A stretch of DNA of 64,000 nucleotides from an uncultured Armatimonadota bacterium (GTDB lineage Bacteria; Armatimonadota; Fimbriimonadia; Fimbriimonadales; Fimbriimonadaceae). Below are positions 25,971 to 34,502 of this stretch, piece by piece (the first letter of the stretch is position 1; every line of letters begins with the position of its first letter). Where the stretch lies: assembly GCA_903927345.1 (NCBI GenBank), contig CAIYMO010000017.1:1-64000 (forward strand), in the 5' to 3' direction. The notes under the pieces are model-generated. The model made no database searches, was not told the origin of the DNA, and saw nothing but the letters and a program-made list of their open reading frames with translations. The translations under genes were made by a program, and so were the position numbers.

Positions 25971-26918
25971 TTACTTTCCGCCGTCTACTGGAGGAAAATC
26001 TCCAGGACCGCCGGGTCCACCAGGACCTCCTGGACCCCCTGGTCCACCAGGACCACCAGGTCCGCCCTGTCCTCCCATCGGTGGGCGAGAGGTGAGATAG
26101 AACTCACGTCCAACCATGGCCTTGTACTCCGAACGCTGCTTGTCAGAAAGCACACCAAGCACCTTCGACATGACTGCCTTCATCATCTTGGAAGGATCCT
26201 GTTGCTGTTGCCCAGGCTGACCTGGTTCTGGCCGGAACTCTTCCATGATCTCCATGATCGCTTCGCGCTGATCTTCCGTGATTGCAAGCTTCTCTCCGAG
26301 CTCTCGGGTCATGAACGCCTGTGGTCCAACAACCTGGATCTCAATCTGCTTGAAGCGGGTGTACTGCTGAGGACTCAAGATTTCTTTGATCTTAGCGTCG
26401 TTCTGCGGGTTTGGTCCGCCCTGTCCGCCCTGACCAGGTCCTCCTGGGCCACCTTGGCCTCCACGACCGCCCTGACCGCCACCTTGACCACCTTGGCCTC
26501 CACGATTGCCTTGGCCGCCGCCTTGACCGCCTTGACCTCCACGGTTACCTTGTCCGCCACCCTGGCCACCCTGACCACCTCGGCCGCCCTGTCCGCCGCC
26601 CTGTCCGCCGCCTTGACCGCCCCGCATTTGTGGGAAGGCTTGATCGATGGCTTTCATCTGCTCGTCAGTGATCTTGAGTTCTTTCTGAACATCAGGATGT
26701 CGAAGAAGTTGCGGACCGCGTGGCATTCGGAACTGCTGTCCCGGTCCGCCTTGTCCAGGACCTCCAGGTCCACCTTGTCCAGGCCCGCCCTGTCCGGGAC
26801 CGCCAGGACCACCCTGAGGAGGTCCACCGAAGCCGCCCTGTCCGAACGAGAGTGCGAAAACTGCCACCAAGGCAGAGATCGAAAAGAGTCGAGTGAGTGT
26901 TCGTTGTGTTCGTTCCAT
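25971..26918 (-). CDS. Gly/Gln/Pro-rich exported protein with Spy/CpxP-like helical segments
   Basis: A 315-residue protein from ATG 26918, which has a strong Shine-Dalgarno (GGAGGAAAA) that the track's earlier ATG overlaps. The signal peptide ends ALSFGQ. Two helical LTxxQ-like segments (PDVQKELKITDEQMKAIDQAF; GEKLAITEDQREAIMEIMEEF, then VLGVLSDKQRSEYKAMVG) resemble periplasmic Spy/CpxP chaperones or metal-binding sensors. They are separated by long Gly-Gln-Gly/Arg repeats, and the C-terminus is a collagen-like GGP run. It lies 39 bases after a histidine kinase with no terminator between, forming an operon like cpxRA-cpxP. Role as an envelope-stress accessory is inferred. Confidence 0.8.
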   Translation of the reverse strand: MERTQRTLTRLFSISALVAVFALSFGQGGFGGPPQGGPGGPGQGGPGQGGPGGPGQGGPGQQFRMPRGPQLLRHPDVQKELKITDEQMKAIDQAFPQMRGGQGGGQGGGQGGRGGQGGQGGGQGNRGGQGGQGGGQGNRGGQGGQGGGQGGRGGQGGPGGPGQGGQGGPNPQNDAKIKEILSPQQYTRFKQIEIQVVGPQAFMTRELGEKLAITEDQREAIMEIMEEFRPEPGQPGQQQQDPSKMMKAVMSKVLGVLSDKQRSEYKAMVGREFYLTSRPPMGGQGGPGGPGGPGGPGGPGGPGGPGDFPPVDGGK

Positions 26919-26957
26919 TTGGTTTTCCTCCAAAGGTTTTCCTTTACATTGGTTACT

Positions 26958-28400
26958 TTACGAAACAGATGTTTGGGATTTATTTGATTGCTCTTGTTTT
27001 GAAAAAATGGGCAAGTGGAGCTCGACAACCGTGCCGTTTCCAACCTGACTTGCAATCTTCATCGAGCCACCAGAACGCTCAATAATCGCCCTCGTGATCG
27101 ATAATCCGAGCCCAGCTCCTCCGTCTCTCCGATTACGGTGTTCATCAGCCCGGTAGAACCGCTCCCCCAATCGCTCCAAGTGTTCCTCAGAGATTCCAAC
27201 GCCGTTATCGCGCACCGAAATCACCGCCGACCCACCTCTCAACGTGGTCGAAACCAAAATCTGCGCACCCGGCGAAGAATGACGCCGAGCATTGTCAACC
27301 AGGTTGATCACAGCGCGCGCGAGATCACTCGCATTACCCCGCACGTGAGCACTCGCCTTCGACTCGATCGATAGCCCCGGCGTTAGCGCCTGCAAGACAC
27401 TCTGCGCCTCATCAAGGGCGTCCCGAACGGAACAGCTCTCCTCCGACAATTCCGGCTGCTGCTCAAGTCGAGCCAACGCCAGCAACTGCTCCACGAGCCG
27501 AGTCATCGAAATGCCCGCCTTGTCCGCAATCTCCAATGCCTCCCTCAGCTCCTGCGGATCAGAATCCTGTTGCAACGCACCACTTGTCGTCAAACGCAGC
27601 CGAGCCAGCGGTGTGCGAAGTTCATGCGAGGCATCCGCCACAAACTGCTTCTGCGCATCCAAATTCGCCTGAAGCCGCCGATTCGCGACGTCCCGCTCCT
27701 CAAAGGAACTCTGCAATCGATCTAGCATCGCGTTGAAGGTGCCCGACAACCGACCGAGCTCGTCCGAAGACGTACTCTCAAGTCGCACCCCCAAGCTCGC
27801 ACCCGAAATCGATGATGCCGCGGTCACCACGCGACGAATCGGAGACAATGCCCGCTCAGCCAAAAAGGCTCCGATCAAAGCCGATACAATCACCCCAAAC
27901 GGCAGCAAAATCAGAACAACCCCCGCCTGAGTTTCCTTCAGCCGATCAAAGTCGCGAAGTGAGTGGCCAATCTGCACAAAACTCCGCTCCGGAATGTCTT
28001 CAGGCGCATTGGGCGGCCTCTTCAATTCTAAAGTAAGAACCCGAACCTGCTCGCCGTCAACTGGAACCGTCGAAAAATAGGGTCGACCAGACTGAGTTCT
28101 TTTGACTCCATTGGGGTCCAAAACACGTGAGCCCGATTGGCGTGGAGTGCCATCGGGAGCAAGCATAATCGGCCGCTCAATGTCGTTGTTCCCTCCAGGA
28201 GGATTTCGCATAGGACCGCCATTACCCATCGGCCCTGGTCCCCCGCCTCGTCCCATCTTGGTCGCGCGGTTCGTAAGGTCGCGGTCAATCGATTCAACAA
28301 ACACCCGCTGGGTTCGGATGACCAAGAAGCCCATCCCAATTCCAAGCAGAAGGAACGCCGCTAGCGAGTTAATCAGAATCAGACGAATACGAAACGACAT
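26958..28400 (-). CDS. Sensor histidine kinase (HAMP, HisKA, HATPase)
   Basis: A 480-residue membrane kinase. ATG 28400 overlaps the regulator's stop by one base (TGATG); the track starts one codon earlier at TTG. Membrane helices lie at ~6-28 and ~160-182. The ~130-residue periplasmic loop has an unusual Gly/Pro-rich stretch (~50-71). A HAMP linker (~183-235) leads to the H-box FVADASHELRTPLARL with His259, then N-box NLVDNARRHS, DNGVGIS, FYRADEHRNRRDGGAGLGLSI and the C-terminal G-box. It resembles CpxA/EnvZ-class kinases. Partner regulator upstream, Spy-like protein downstream. The signal is unknown; metal or envelope stress is a reasonable guess from the neighbour. Confidence 0.93.
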   Translation of the reverse strand: MSFRIRLILINSLAAFLLLGIGMGFLVIRTQRVFVESIDRDLTNRATKMGRGGGPGPMGNGGPMRNPPGGNNDIERPIMLAPDGTPRQSGSRVLDPNGVKRTQSGRPYFSTVPVDGEQVRVLTLELKRPPNAPEDIPERSFVQIGHSLRDFDRLKETQAGVVLILLPFGVIVSALIGAFLAERALSPIRRVVTAASSISGASLGVRLESTSSDELGRLSGTFNAMLDRLQSSFEERDVANRRLQANLDAQKQFVADASHELRTPLARLRLTTSGALQQDSDPQELREALEIADKAGISMTRLVEQLLALARLEQQPELSEESCSVRDALDEAQSVLQALTPGLSIESKASAHVRGNASDLARAVINLVDNARRHSSPGAQILVSTTLRGGSAVISVRDNGVGISEEHLERLGERFYRADEHRNRRDGGAGLGLSITRAIIERSGGSMKIASQVGNGTVVELHLPIFSKQEQSNKSQTSVS

Positions 28401-29065
28401 CAATCTCCAATGCGATAGCCAAAGCCATGCACCGTCTCAATCAAGCTCTTCTCGCGTCCAGCATCAATCTTTTTGCGAAGCGAGGTCACGTGAAAATTCA
28501 CCGTGTTCGAAAGCGACTCATCATCGTTCCATATTCGGTCGATAATCACCTCGCGAGACAGCACCCGTCCTCGATTTCGCACGAGCGCCTCAAGCAGCGA
28601 ATACTCCCTTGGAGTGAGTTTGATCAGCTCGCCATCACGGCGAACAGTCTTGCCAGCCGAGTCAATTTCCAAGTCGTCAAACGACATTTTCGAAGACTTC
28701 ACAGGCTTGTCACGCCGAAGCAAAGCGCGAACCCGAGCAAGAAGCTCGTTAAAGTCAAACGGCTTGACCAGGTAATCGTCCGCACCCAAGTCCAAACCCT
28801 TCACGCGGTCCTCAACCGCATCCCGGGCGGTCAACATCAAAACAGGCGTCCGAGATCGATCCCGCCGCAACTCGGCCACAACCGACCAGCCATCGCGTTT
28901 CGGCATCATCACGTCGCAAATGATCAACGAATACGATTCTCGCTGAGCCTGCCGCAGACCATCCTCGCCATCCAGGGCAAGGTCGACGACGTACCCCTCC
29001 TTGGCAAGCGTCTTGCGCAAACGCTCCCCAATCACATCATCATCTTCGATCACCAAAATCCGCAA
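28400..29065 (-). CDS. OmpR/PhoB-family response regulator
   Basis: A 221-residue regulator: receiver domain residues 1-120 with acidic pocket EDDD, phospho-acceptor Asp51 (IICDVMMP), LTARD and the Lys in YLVKPF; then a winged-helix DNA-binding domain (LTPREYSLLEALVRNRGRVLSREVIIDRIW, HVTSLRKKID, GFGYRIGD). It starts at TTG, directly eight bases after a perfect TATAAT, so the mRNA is probably leaderless. First gene of the operon regulator-kinase-Spy-like protein. Closest analogues are CpxR/RstA-type regulators. Confidence 0.95.
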   Translation of the reverse strand: MRILVIEDDDVIGERLRKTLAKEGYVVDLALDGEDGLRQAQRESYSLIICDVMMPKRDGWSVVAELRRDRSRTPVLMLTARDAVEDRVKGLDLGADDYLVKPFDFNELLARVRALLRRDKPVKSSKMSFDDLEIDSAGKTVRRDGELIKLTPREYSLLEALVRNRGRVLSREVIIDRIWNDDESLSNTVNFHVTSLRKKIDAGREKSLIETVHGFGYRIGD

Positions 29066-29073
29066 GATAAGCG

Positions 29074-29079
29074 ATTATA
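29074..29079 (-). promoter_or_regulatory. -10 box TATAAT ahead of the response regulator
   Basis: On the minus strand a consensus TATAAT ends eight bases before the TTG start at 29065. No leader, no Shine-Dalgarno, and no clear -35 are visible. Confidence 0.65.
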
Positions 29080-29136
29080 CGGTTCAATCACGATCGAACG
29101 TGTTTGGAAAGTATTTGGCGAAGCCAGATCTCACCA

Positions 29137-31884
29137 CTATTCAAGCTCAAATTCCCAATGACCTGAGCCCAATCGAAACTCCGTAAGCCCATTGCCACGG
29201 CGAATCTCGCCAGCGAAACGCTTCCCGTTCTGCGTCACCGGCTTTCGTGACTTGACTGGAAGAGTCACGTGGGCCGTGCAGTTCGGTGGGATGACAACTT
29301 CGTATCGAACGACGTTGCCGACCCGTTTCCAGTTGCTCACGATCTTCCCTCGAACTGACCGATAGCTCGACTTCACCCAGTTCAGCCCCTCCGGGATTTG
29401 AGGTCGAATCACGATCTTGTCAAAACCCACCGCCTCCGGATCCGGCTGAATCCCACCCAGTTCCTGCATCATCCACTGGCTCACCGACCCAAACATCGGG
29501 TGGTTGTGCGAGTAGGTGTTGTCGCTAAACTCCCAGTGCTCCCAAAGCGTCGTCGCACCATTCTTCAGCATCCAACCCCAACCCGGAAAGTCCGGCTGAG
29601 TCACGATCTTATAAGCCAAGTCAACCTGACCGCTTCTCGAAAGCGCCTCCAGCATATAGTTCGTACCGAGAATCCCTGTCGAAAGGTGATCCTTCCGCGC
29701 GTGAATCCGATCAACCAGATATGCCAAAACCTTCGACCGCTCTGAGTCCGGAATGATCCCGGTGTGCAAAGCAATCGCTTGGCAAGCCTGAGACCCAACA
29801 CCAACTTTTCCCGTTTTAGGGTCAAAGTATTTCTTCAGGTACGCCTCTCGGATCTTTTCGGCGAGCCGATTGAATTCAATTCCATCGATGGGGGTCGGGC
29901 TGTTTATTGCCGCCCTTGCCATGAGCTTTGCGCTCCAGTAGTACATCGGAGTCACCATCTCCGGCGAGGGATTCGGTTCCAGGCCCTCATGGTCACTCAG
30001 TCCATCCGTCACGATGCCATCGAGATACTTCTTCTCAACTTGCTCAAGCCACTTCCTGGCAACGGCATACTCCTGCTCCCCAATCCTCTGATCCCCATAC
30101 ATCTGGGACAACTGATCCGCAAGCAGCACGGGGGCCATCGCCCAGATCAATCCGCAATATTGGATTCCCATCGAAGGCGCGGTATCCGTCAGCATCCCGT
30201 CCGGCAAAGCGCTATCCGACCAATCACGAATTGCTTTGGCATAGAACCCCGACATGTCGAAGTTCGCCATAAAGGCCTGACTCGACCCAACAATATCCCC
30301 GCCATAGCCGAGTCGCTCACGATGAGGACAATCAGATTGAACGCTGAAGATGTTTGAAAGAAACGTCCGTCGGCAGACCGCCTGCAACTCGTTCAACATC
30401 GGATTCGAACACTCAAACTCACCAACGCTCTCCACGTCCGAGTTCAATCGCAATCCCGTCACCGAATCCAAAGGCAGCGGTTCTTTCAAACCAGAAATCT
30501 CGACATAGCGAAATCCGTGGAACGTAAACCGAGGCGTGTAGCTCTCCTTGCCGCCCTTGGTGATAAACGTATCTGCTTGCCACGCAATTTCCGGTGCACC
30601 TGGGCCGCCTGCGCTCTCTCCCGTCTCCTTCCGCTTGTACTTAATCTGCCCCGCAACGCTCGTCATCGGGTTCAGAGACCCATCTTTGTACAGCAACTCG
30701 CCATACCGCAGGTCAAGTTTCGTCCCCGTCGGCAGGTCAGTAGCAATGCGAACCCATCCCGCAAAGTTCACACCCATGTCGTAAACAAAAATCCCCGGCT
30801 TAGGAGAACTAACCTTAACTGCCTTCCAGCTCTTCGTCACCCGAATCGGCGGCTGGGACTGTGAAGCAAGTTTCCCAATTGTCTTCGTCGCCAGTTTCGC
30901 CGGAGCCCAGCCAGCATCGTCGAACCCGGCCAGATTCCACCCTTCGATCTCCTTCCGCGCGTCGTAAACCTCGCCCAGATACACGTTGTTCCGCACGATC
31001 GGCCCGTCCGAGACCTTCCACCGCTCACTGGTTCCAACTACCGCTGTTGATCCATCCTTGTAGGTCAGTACGAGCTGGGCGATCACCCTCGGCCGTCCCA
31101 CAGAAAGGCTCTGGCGCAAGTTAAACGAGCCAAAAAGCTTCAACGGCAGCGGGTTGTACCAACCATTTCCCAGCATCACGCCAATGCAGTTGTCCCCAGT
31201 TTTCAATGCCTGCGTGACGTCATAGACGCTATACAGCACCCGGTCCTCAACCCGTGTCCAACCCGGATCAAGAACATGGTCCCCAATCCGCTTGCCATTC
31301 AGCGACGCCTCGTAATAGCCCAGTCCTGAAATCGCCAACCGAGCCCGGCTAACCGGACCGCGCAACCGAAACTCCTTCCGAAACAGCGGAGCAGGGTCCT
31401 CCTTGTAAAAATCTGCGTCCGAAGTGGGATCTTTCTTCCCATCATCAATCCATCCGGCTTTCCAATCCGAAGGCTTCATCGGGCTCATCTCCCATTTAGC
31501 CGCTTTGCTCCATGCCCCCTCGCTGTCTCGCTCCCAAACCTGCACCTTCCAGAAGCACTGCTGGCCCGACTTCAGCGCCTTTCCTTCATAGGCGATATTG
31601 TTTTGTTCCGGGCGGTAAATGCGACCGCTGTCCCACAAATCGCCCTTGTTCGCCATCAATCGTTGAGCCGAACTCGCAACCAAGATTCGGTAGCCCCCCG
31701 ACTGAGACGCATCGCGCTCTCCAGGTTTGGCCTCAAGGACCCAACTCAGCCGTGGCGCCGGAGTATCAATCGCCAACGGCTCAACCTGCGACTCGCAGCG
31801 AAGCTCCACGGGAGCAATTCGAGGCTTTGGCGCACCAACGTGCACTGAACCCAACGCCAACGATGCGAGAACAGAACCCAGCAT
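29137..31884 (-). CDS. GH78 alpha-L-rhamnosidase
   Basis: A 915-residue exported enzyme that releases terminal alpha-L-rhamnose from plant glycosides, pectin (RG-I/II) or bacterial polysaccharides. The N-terminus is a signal-like segment. Domain order fits the family: N-terminal Ig-like/beta domains (PVELRCESQVEPLAIDTPAPRLSW; FRKEFRLRGPVSRARLAISGLGYYEASLNGKRIGDHVLDPGWT), then the (alpha/alpha)6 barrel with SDCPHRERLGYGGD at residues 517-530 (Glu523 and Asp530 in the catalytic region), and a C-terminal beta domain (GKIVSNWKRVGNVVRYEVVIPPNCTAHVTLP). TAGACT ends six bases before the ATG with no Shine-Dalgarno. Transcribed alone. Confidence 0.94.
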   Translation of the reverse strand: MLGSVLASLALGSVHVGAPKPRIAPVELRCESQVEPLAIDTPAPRLSWVLEAKPGERDASQSGGYRILVASSAQRLMANKGDLWDSGRIYRPEQNNIAYEGKALKSGQQCFWKVQVWERDSEGAWSKAAKWEMSPMKPSDWKAGWIDDGKKDPTSDADFYKEDPAPLFRKEFRLRGPVSRARLAISGLGYYEASLNGKRIGDHVLDPGWTRVEDRVLYSVYDVTQALKTGDNCIGVMLGNGWYNPLPLKLFGSFNLRQSLSVGRPRVIAQLVLTYKDGSTAVVGTSERWKVSDGPIVRNNVYLGEVYDARKEIEGWNLAGFDDAGWAPAKLATKTIGKLASQSQPPIRVTKSWKAVKVSSPKPGIFVYDMGVNFAGWVRIATDLPTGTKLDLRYGELLYKDGSLNPMTSVAGQIKYKRKETGESAGGPGAPEIAWQADTFITKGGKESYTPRFTFHGFRYVEISGLKEPLPLDSVTGLRLNSDVESVGEFECSNPMLNELQAVCRRTFLSNIFSVQSDCPHRERLGYGGDIVGSSQAFMANFDMSGFYAKAIRDWSDSALPDGMLTDTAPSMGIQYCGLIWAMAPVLLADQLSQMYGDQRIGEQEYAVARKWLEQVEKKYLDGIVTDGLSDHEGLEPNPSPEMVTPMYYWSAKLMARAAINSPTPIDGIEFNRLAEKIREAYLKKYFDPKTGKVGVGSQACQAIALHTGIIPDSERSKVLAYLVDRIHARKDHLSTGILGTNYMLEALSRSGQVDLAYKIVTQPDFPGWGWMLKNGATTLWEHWEFSDNTYSHNHPMFGSVSQWMMQELGGIQPDPEAVGFDKIVIRPQIPEGLNWVKSSYRSVRGKIVSNWKRVGNVVRYEVVIPPNCTAHVTLPVKSRKPVTQNGKRFAGEIRRGNGLTEFRLGSGHWEFELE

Positions 31885-31890
31885 TGCGCG

Positions 31891-31896
31891 AGTCTA
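31891..31896 (-). promoter_or_regulatory. -10 box TAGACT of the rhamnosidase gene
   Basis: On the minus strand TAGACT ends six bases before the ATG at 31884, the same layout as other leaderless candidates in this window. Confidence 0.5.
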
Positions 31897-31960
31897 TCTC
31901 AATCTTCTGAAAGGTAAACGCTCCTCTCTCGACGCTAATCGCGGAGAAATTTCCGAGGAG

Positions 31961-32035
31961 TGGTGGGTCCGGAGGGATTCGAACCCTCGACCAATGGCTT
32001 AAAAGGCCACTGCTCTACCGCTGAGCTACAGACCC
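31961..32035 (-). tRNA. tRNA-Lys (anticodon UUU)
   Basis: The minus strand folds as a full cloverleaf: acceptor GGGTCTG/CGGACCC, D-arm GCTCAGCGGTAGAGC, anticodon loop CTTTTAA (UUU), T-arm GAGGG-TTCGAAT-CCCTC, discriminator A and encoded CCA. It reads lysine AAA/AAG codons. Confidence 0.97.
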
Positions 32036-32044
32036 GGAAGCAAA

Positions 32045-32051
32045 TATAATA
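32045..32051. promoter_or_regulatory. Overlapping divergent -10 boxes for tRNA-Lys and purM
   Basis: The AT tract reads TATAAT (32045-32050) on the plus strand toward purM and TATTAT (32051-32046) on the minus strand toward tRNA-Lys, about ten bases from its 5' end. No clear -35 is seen on either side. Confidence 0.45.
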
Positions 32052-32077
32052 CCCGCCCAACGGGTAGCCTTAGCTAG

Positions 32078-33112
32078 ATGGCTGAGGAACTGACTTATGC
32101 ATCCGCTGGCGTAAACATCGACGAAGCTCAGCGCGCACTGAGGGGAGTTGTGGGCAATATCCGAGCAACCCAAGGCGAGCGCGTCGTCGGAGGGATCGGC
32201 GGATTTGGAGCCCTTTTCAAGGGACTGTTCCCCGAAATGGAGAACCCACTGCTCGTCAGCTCGATTGATGGCGTCGGCACCAAAACGAAGGTCGCCGCAA
32301 TGGCAGGAGACTATTCCAACCTTGGCCGAGACATCGTCAACCACTGCGTCAACGACATCCTCTGCCAAGGCGCCCACCCACTCTTCTTCCTCGACTACTA
32401 CGGCTGTAGTCAACTCTCAGCCGATACCTTCGAGTCAGTCGTCAACGGCATGGCGGCAAGCTGCAGCGACATCGGCTGTGCCCTCATCGGCGGCGAAACC
32501 GCGGAAATGCCCGGCGTCTATCACGACGAGGAAGTCGACATCGTCGGCACCATCGTCGGAGTCGTCGACGACGCTCTCAAATTCCCGCGACAAGTCTCCG
32601 CAGGTGACGCCATCATCGGCCTCGCCAGCAACGGACTTCACACCAACGGCTTCAGCCTTGCCCGACGCGCTCTCTTCGAAGTTGGCGGACTCAGCGTCCG
32701 AGACCTCGTCCCGGGCACCGAGCAAACAATCGCTGACGCCCTGCTCGCGCCCCACCGCTGCTACTACAACGCAATCAAGCCTTGGCTCGGCGAAAACAGT
32801 CCTCTCCACGCGATGGCACACCTCACCGGCGGTGGATTCTTCGACAACATTCCGCGAGTCCTGAGCGCAAATACACGCGTCATGGTCGAAAAGCGATCCT
32901 GGACGCCGCTTCCGATCTTCGATCTCATTCAGCAGATGGGCAATATCGGAGAAACCGAGATGTATCGAACCTTCAACATGGGAATCGGAATGGTTCTCGT
33001 GGTCGATCGGTTCTACGTTGACCAAATCCTGACCCACATGACAGAAAACGGCGAGAACGCCGCCGTCATCGGGGAAGTTCTCGCCGGTTCAACTGATGTC
33101 CAGTTAGCCTAA
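32078..33112 (+). CDS. purM: Phosphoribosylformylglycinamidine cyclo-ligase (AIR synthetase)
   Basis: A 344-residue enzyme of purine synthesis that closes FGAM to AIR using ATP. Typical segments are LTYASAGVNIDEAQRAL, GFGALF, LLVSSIDGVGTKTKVA, IVNHCVNDILCQGAHPLFFLDYYGCSQL, ALIGGETAEMPGVY, GLASNGLHTNGFSLARRAL, LTGGGFFDNIPRVL and MYRTFNMGIGMVLVV. Full length. Stands opposite the tRNA-Lys gene and converges on the FHA gene with four bases between. purE and purC are on the other strand a few kilobases away. Confidence 0.96.
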   Translation: MAEELTYASAGVNIDEAQRALRGVVGNIRATQGERVVGGIGGFGALFKGLFPEMENPLLVSSIDGVGTKTKVAAMAGDYSNLGRDIVNHCVNDILCQGAHPLFFLDYYGCSQLSADTFESVVNGMAASCSDIGCALIGGETAEMPGVYHDEEVDIVGTIVGVVDDALKFPRQVSAGDAIIGLASNGLHTNGFSLARRALFEVGGLSVRDLVPGTEQTIADALLAPHRCYYNAIKPWLGENSPLHAMAHLTGGGFFDNIPRVLSANTRVMVEKRSWTPLPIFDLIQQMGNIGETEMYRTFNMGIGMVLVVDRFYVDQILTHMTENGENAAVIGEVLAGSTDVQLA

Positions 33113-33116
33113 GTTG

Positions 33117-33530
33117 TTAGCTGAGGTGGAAGACAAATCGGGCGTTGCCGAGAGCGATCTCGGTACCGTCCGAAATCTCTTTCTCATCAACCTTCTCGAA
33201 GTCGTCGCCAAGAACAAACGTTCCGTTTGACGAACCAAGGTCAACGACCTTCCAAGCGCCATCTTCTTGCACAAGTTTGGCGTGCTTGCGGCTGACATAA
33301 ACACCTTCAGGGAGAGAAGCCAAATCGATATCGATCGGTCCAACTGCCGGATCAAATCGTCCGATCACACAAGGGCTGTTGACAGGGAAGACCTCTTCCG
33401 TCTCCGCGCCATTTCGCTTCACAACCAGGGTTGCGGTTAGGGCAGGAGTCGAAAGCTCTTCTACAGGCTGTCCAGTAGTTTCTGCGGCAGCGTCAACGGC
33501 TTCTTCGGCAAGAGTTGCTTCTTCGTTCAT
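33117..33530 (-). CDS. Small FHA-domain protein
   Basis: A 137-residue protein. An acidic Ala/Glu-rich N-terminus (~35 residues) precedes a forkhead-associated domain that binds phosphothreonine peptides: CVIGRFDP, YVSRKHAKLVQEDGAWKVVDLGSSNGTFVLG, and ISDGTEIALGNARFVFHL. The key G-R, S-R-K-H and S-S-N-G residues are present. No kinase lies nearby, so the partner is unknown. The ATG has an AGGAAG Shine-Dalgarno. Confidence 0.9.
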   Translation of the reverse strand: MNEEATLAEEAVDAAAETTGQPVEELSTPALTATLVVKRNGAETEEVFPVNSPCVIGRFDPAVGPIDIDLASLPEGVYVSRKHAKLVQEDGAWKVVDLGSSNGTFVLGDDFEKVDEKEISDGTEIALGNARFVFHLS

Positions 33531-33588
33531 GAGAGTTGCTTCCTATTATTGGGCTAAATCCCAGAAAATCTACTAGGGTTTGCGAGGA

Positions 33589-34227
33589 TTATTCCCAAAC
33601 AATCTCATTTGTCTCCCAGAACAGAAAGGCTGTGCCGCTCTCCAATCCCACGGAAACCCTCTCCTCAACTGCTTTGTTAGAAATACTTGAAGCTCCCAAC
33701 GGCGCGAGAGACTGGCGCTCTACGGGCCACTGAACACCTGAAAGGCTCGCACTTTCACACTCACCGAGGGGAATCAGAGAAACTCTTCCTCCCACTGTGA
33801 CCGGAACGGAGAACCCACCGTGCTCCGTCCGCACAATTCGTCCCATCCCCCTTTGGAACACAAACCAGACATCCACCGGCGAAGCCGCCGCCGAAAAGAG
33901 ATTCTGCAACTGATGGTCAGGGAGATCACCCTCGGCGCAGGCAACGTGAATCGACTCGAAGCCTTGATCAAAACACCACCGCAAAACCTTTTCGAAATCC
34001 GTGTAATTCTGATCAGGCAGCGAAAGCAACGTTACCGACTCAGGCACTCGTCCCAGGTCAGCTGAATCGAAATCTCCGGCAACCACCAGGGGAAGTTTTC
34101 CGACCGATTCGAGATGATGGAACCCCGCATCAACTGCAATCAAATGCGTCGCCGATTCTGCCCAACGATTCATCCGTTCGGCGTCCAAACAACTCCCACC
34201 AAGCACAACCAGAACGCGCGATTCCAT
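33589..34227 (-). CDS. Thiamine pyrophosphokinase-like protein
   Basis: A 212-residue protein from ATG 34227 (track start TTG 34230). Thiamine pyrophosphokinase transfers pyrophosphate from ATP to thiamine. Recognised motifs: HLIAVDAGFHHL, VVAGDFDSAD (ATP/Mg site), DQNYTDFEKVLRWC (catalytic Asp/Glu) and EGDLPDHQLQNL in place of the usual GGRxDH; the C-terminal beta domain carries the weaker SLIPLGECESASLSGVQWPVE. The slightly altered GGRxDH segment lowers certainty of substrate. TAATCT ends six bases before the ATG. Confidence 0.82.
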   Translation of the reverse strand: MESRVLVVLGGSCLDAERMNRWAESATHLIAVDAGFHHLESVGKLPLVVAGDFDSADLGRVPESVTLLSLPDQNYTDFEKVLRWCFDQGFESIHVACAEGDLPDHQLQNLFSAAASPVDVWFVFQRGMGRIVRTEHGGFSVPVTVGGRVSLIPLGECESASLSGVQWPVERQSLAPLGASSISNKAVEERVSVGLESGTAFLFWETNEIVWE

Positions 34228-34233
34228 CAAGAA

Positions 34234-34239
34234 AGATTA
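34234..34239 (-). promoter_or_regulatory. -10 box TAATCT of the thiamine pyrophosphokinase gene
   Basis: On the minus strand TAATCT ends six bases before the ATG at 34227. It supports that ATG over the TTG one codon upstream and a leaderless transcript. Confidence 0.45.
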
Positions 34240-34421
34240 GTCTACACACCCAGGTTCGCCCCCGAAAAATTAACAGTAGAACTCTGTGCAATCAAAACAC
34301 GAATTCGGTCGAAATGCCGAGAAAAACCGTCATCCGAGGTAAGAAAAACGAGGAAAAAAGTGGCTGACTCCCCTAGACGGATGAGGATGGCAAAAAGTGT
34401 CAGCAATTCTTCTTTTCTTTG

Positions 34422-34450
34422 TTGACTCGGTTTCAAAAGCCTTGTATACT
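34422..34450 (+). promoter_or_regulatory. dnaA promoter TTGACT-17-TATACT
   Basis: TTGACT (34422-34427) and TATACT (34445-34450) are separated by exactly 17 bp, predicting a start near 34457 and a ~46-base leader to the ATG at 34503. The upstream 34231-34420 region is A-rich but holds no convincing TTATCCACA boxes. Confidence 0.8.
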
Positions 34451-34502
34451 CCGACCCCTAGATCAAACAAAGGCACCCCAGCAAACCTTGATCTGCCCGA
34501 TA

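Noticed and set aside
25821-26987. 388-aa plus-strand ORF rich in Ala/Leu/Thr
   Set aside because: It is the antisense of the Gly/Gln-rich protein and hisN start; the repeats arise from the G-rich sense codons. The sense gene has a signal peptide and Shine-Dalgarno.
34231-34502. Possible oriC upstream of dnaA
   Set aside because: The gap is A-rich, but I found no cluster of TTATCCACA-like DnaA boxes and no dnaN/gyrB/rpmH neighbours.
34419-34502. TTG start of DnaA in the ORF track
   Set aside because: The TTG lies upstream of the -10 box of the dnaA promoter, so it would not be in the mRNA. ATG 34503 gives a normal DnaA N-terminus.
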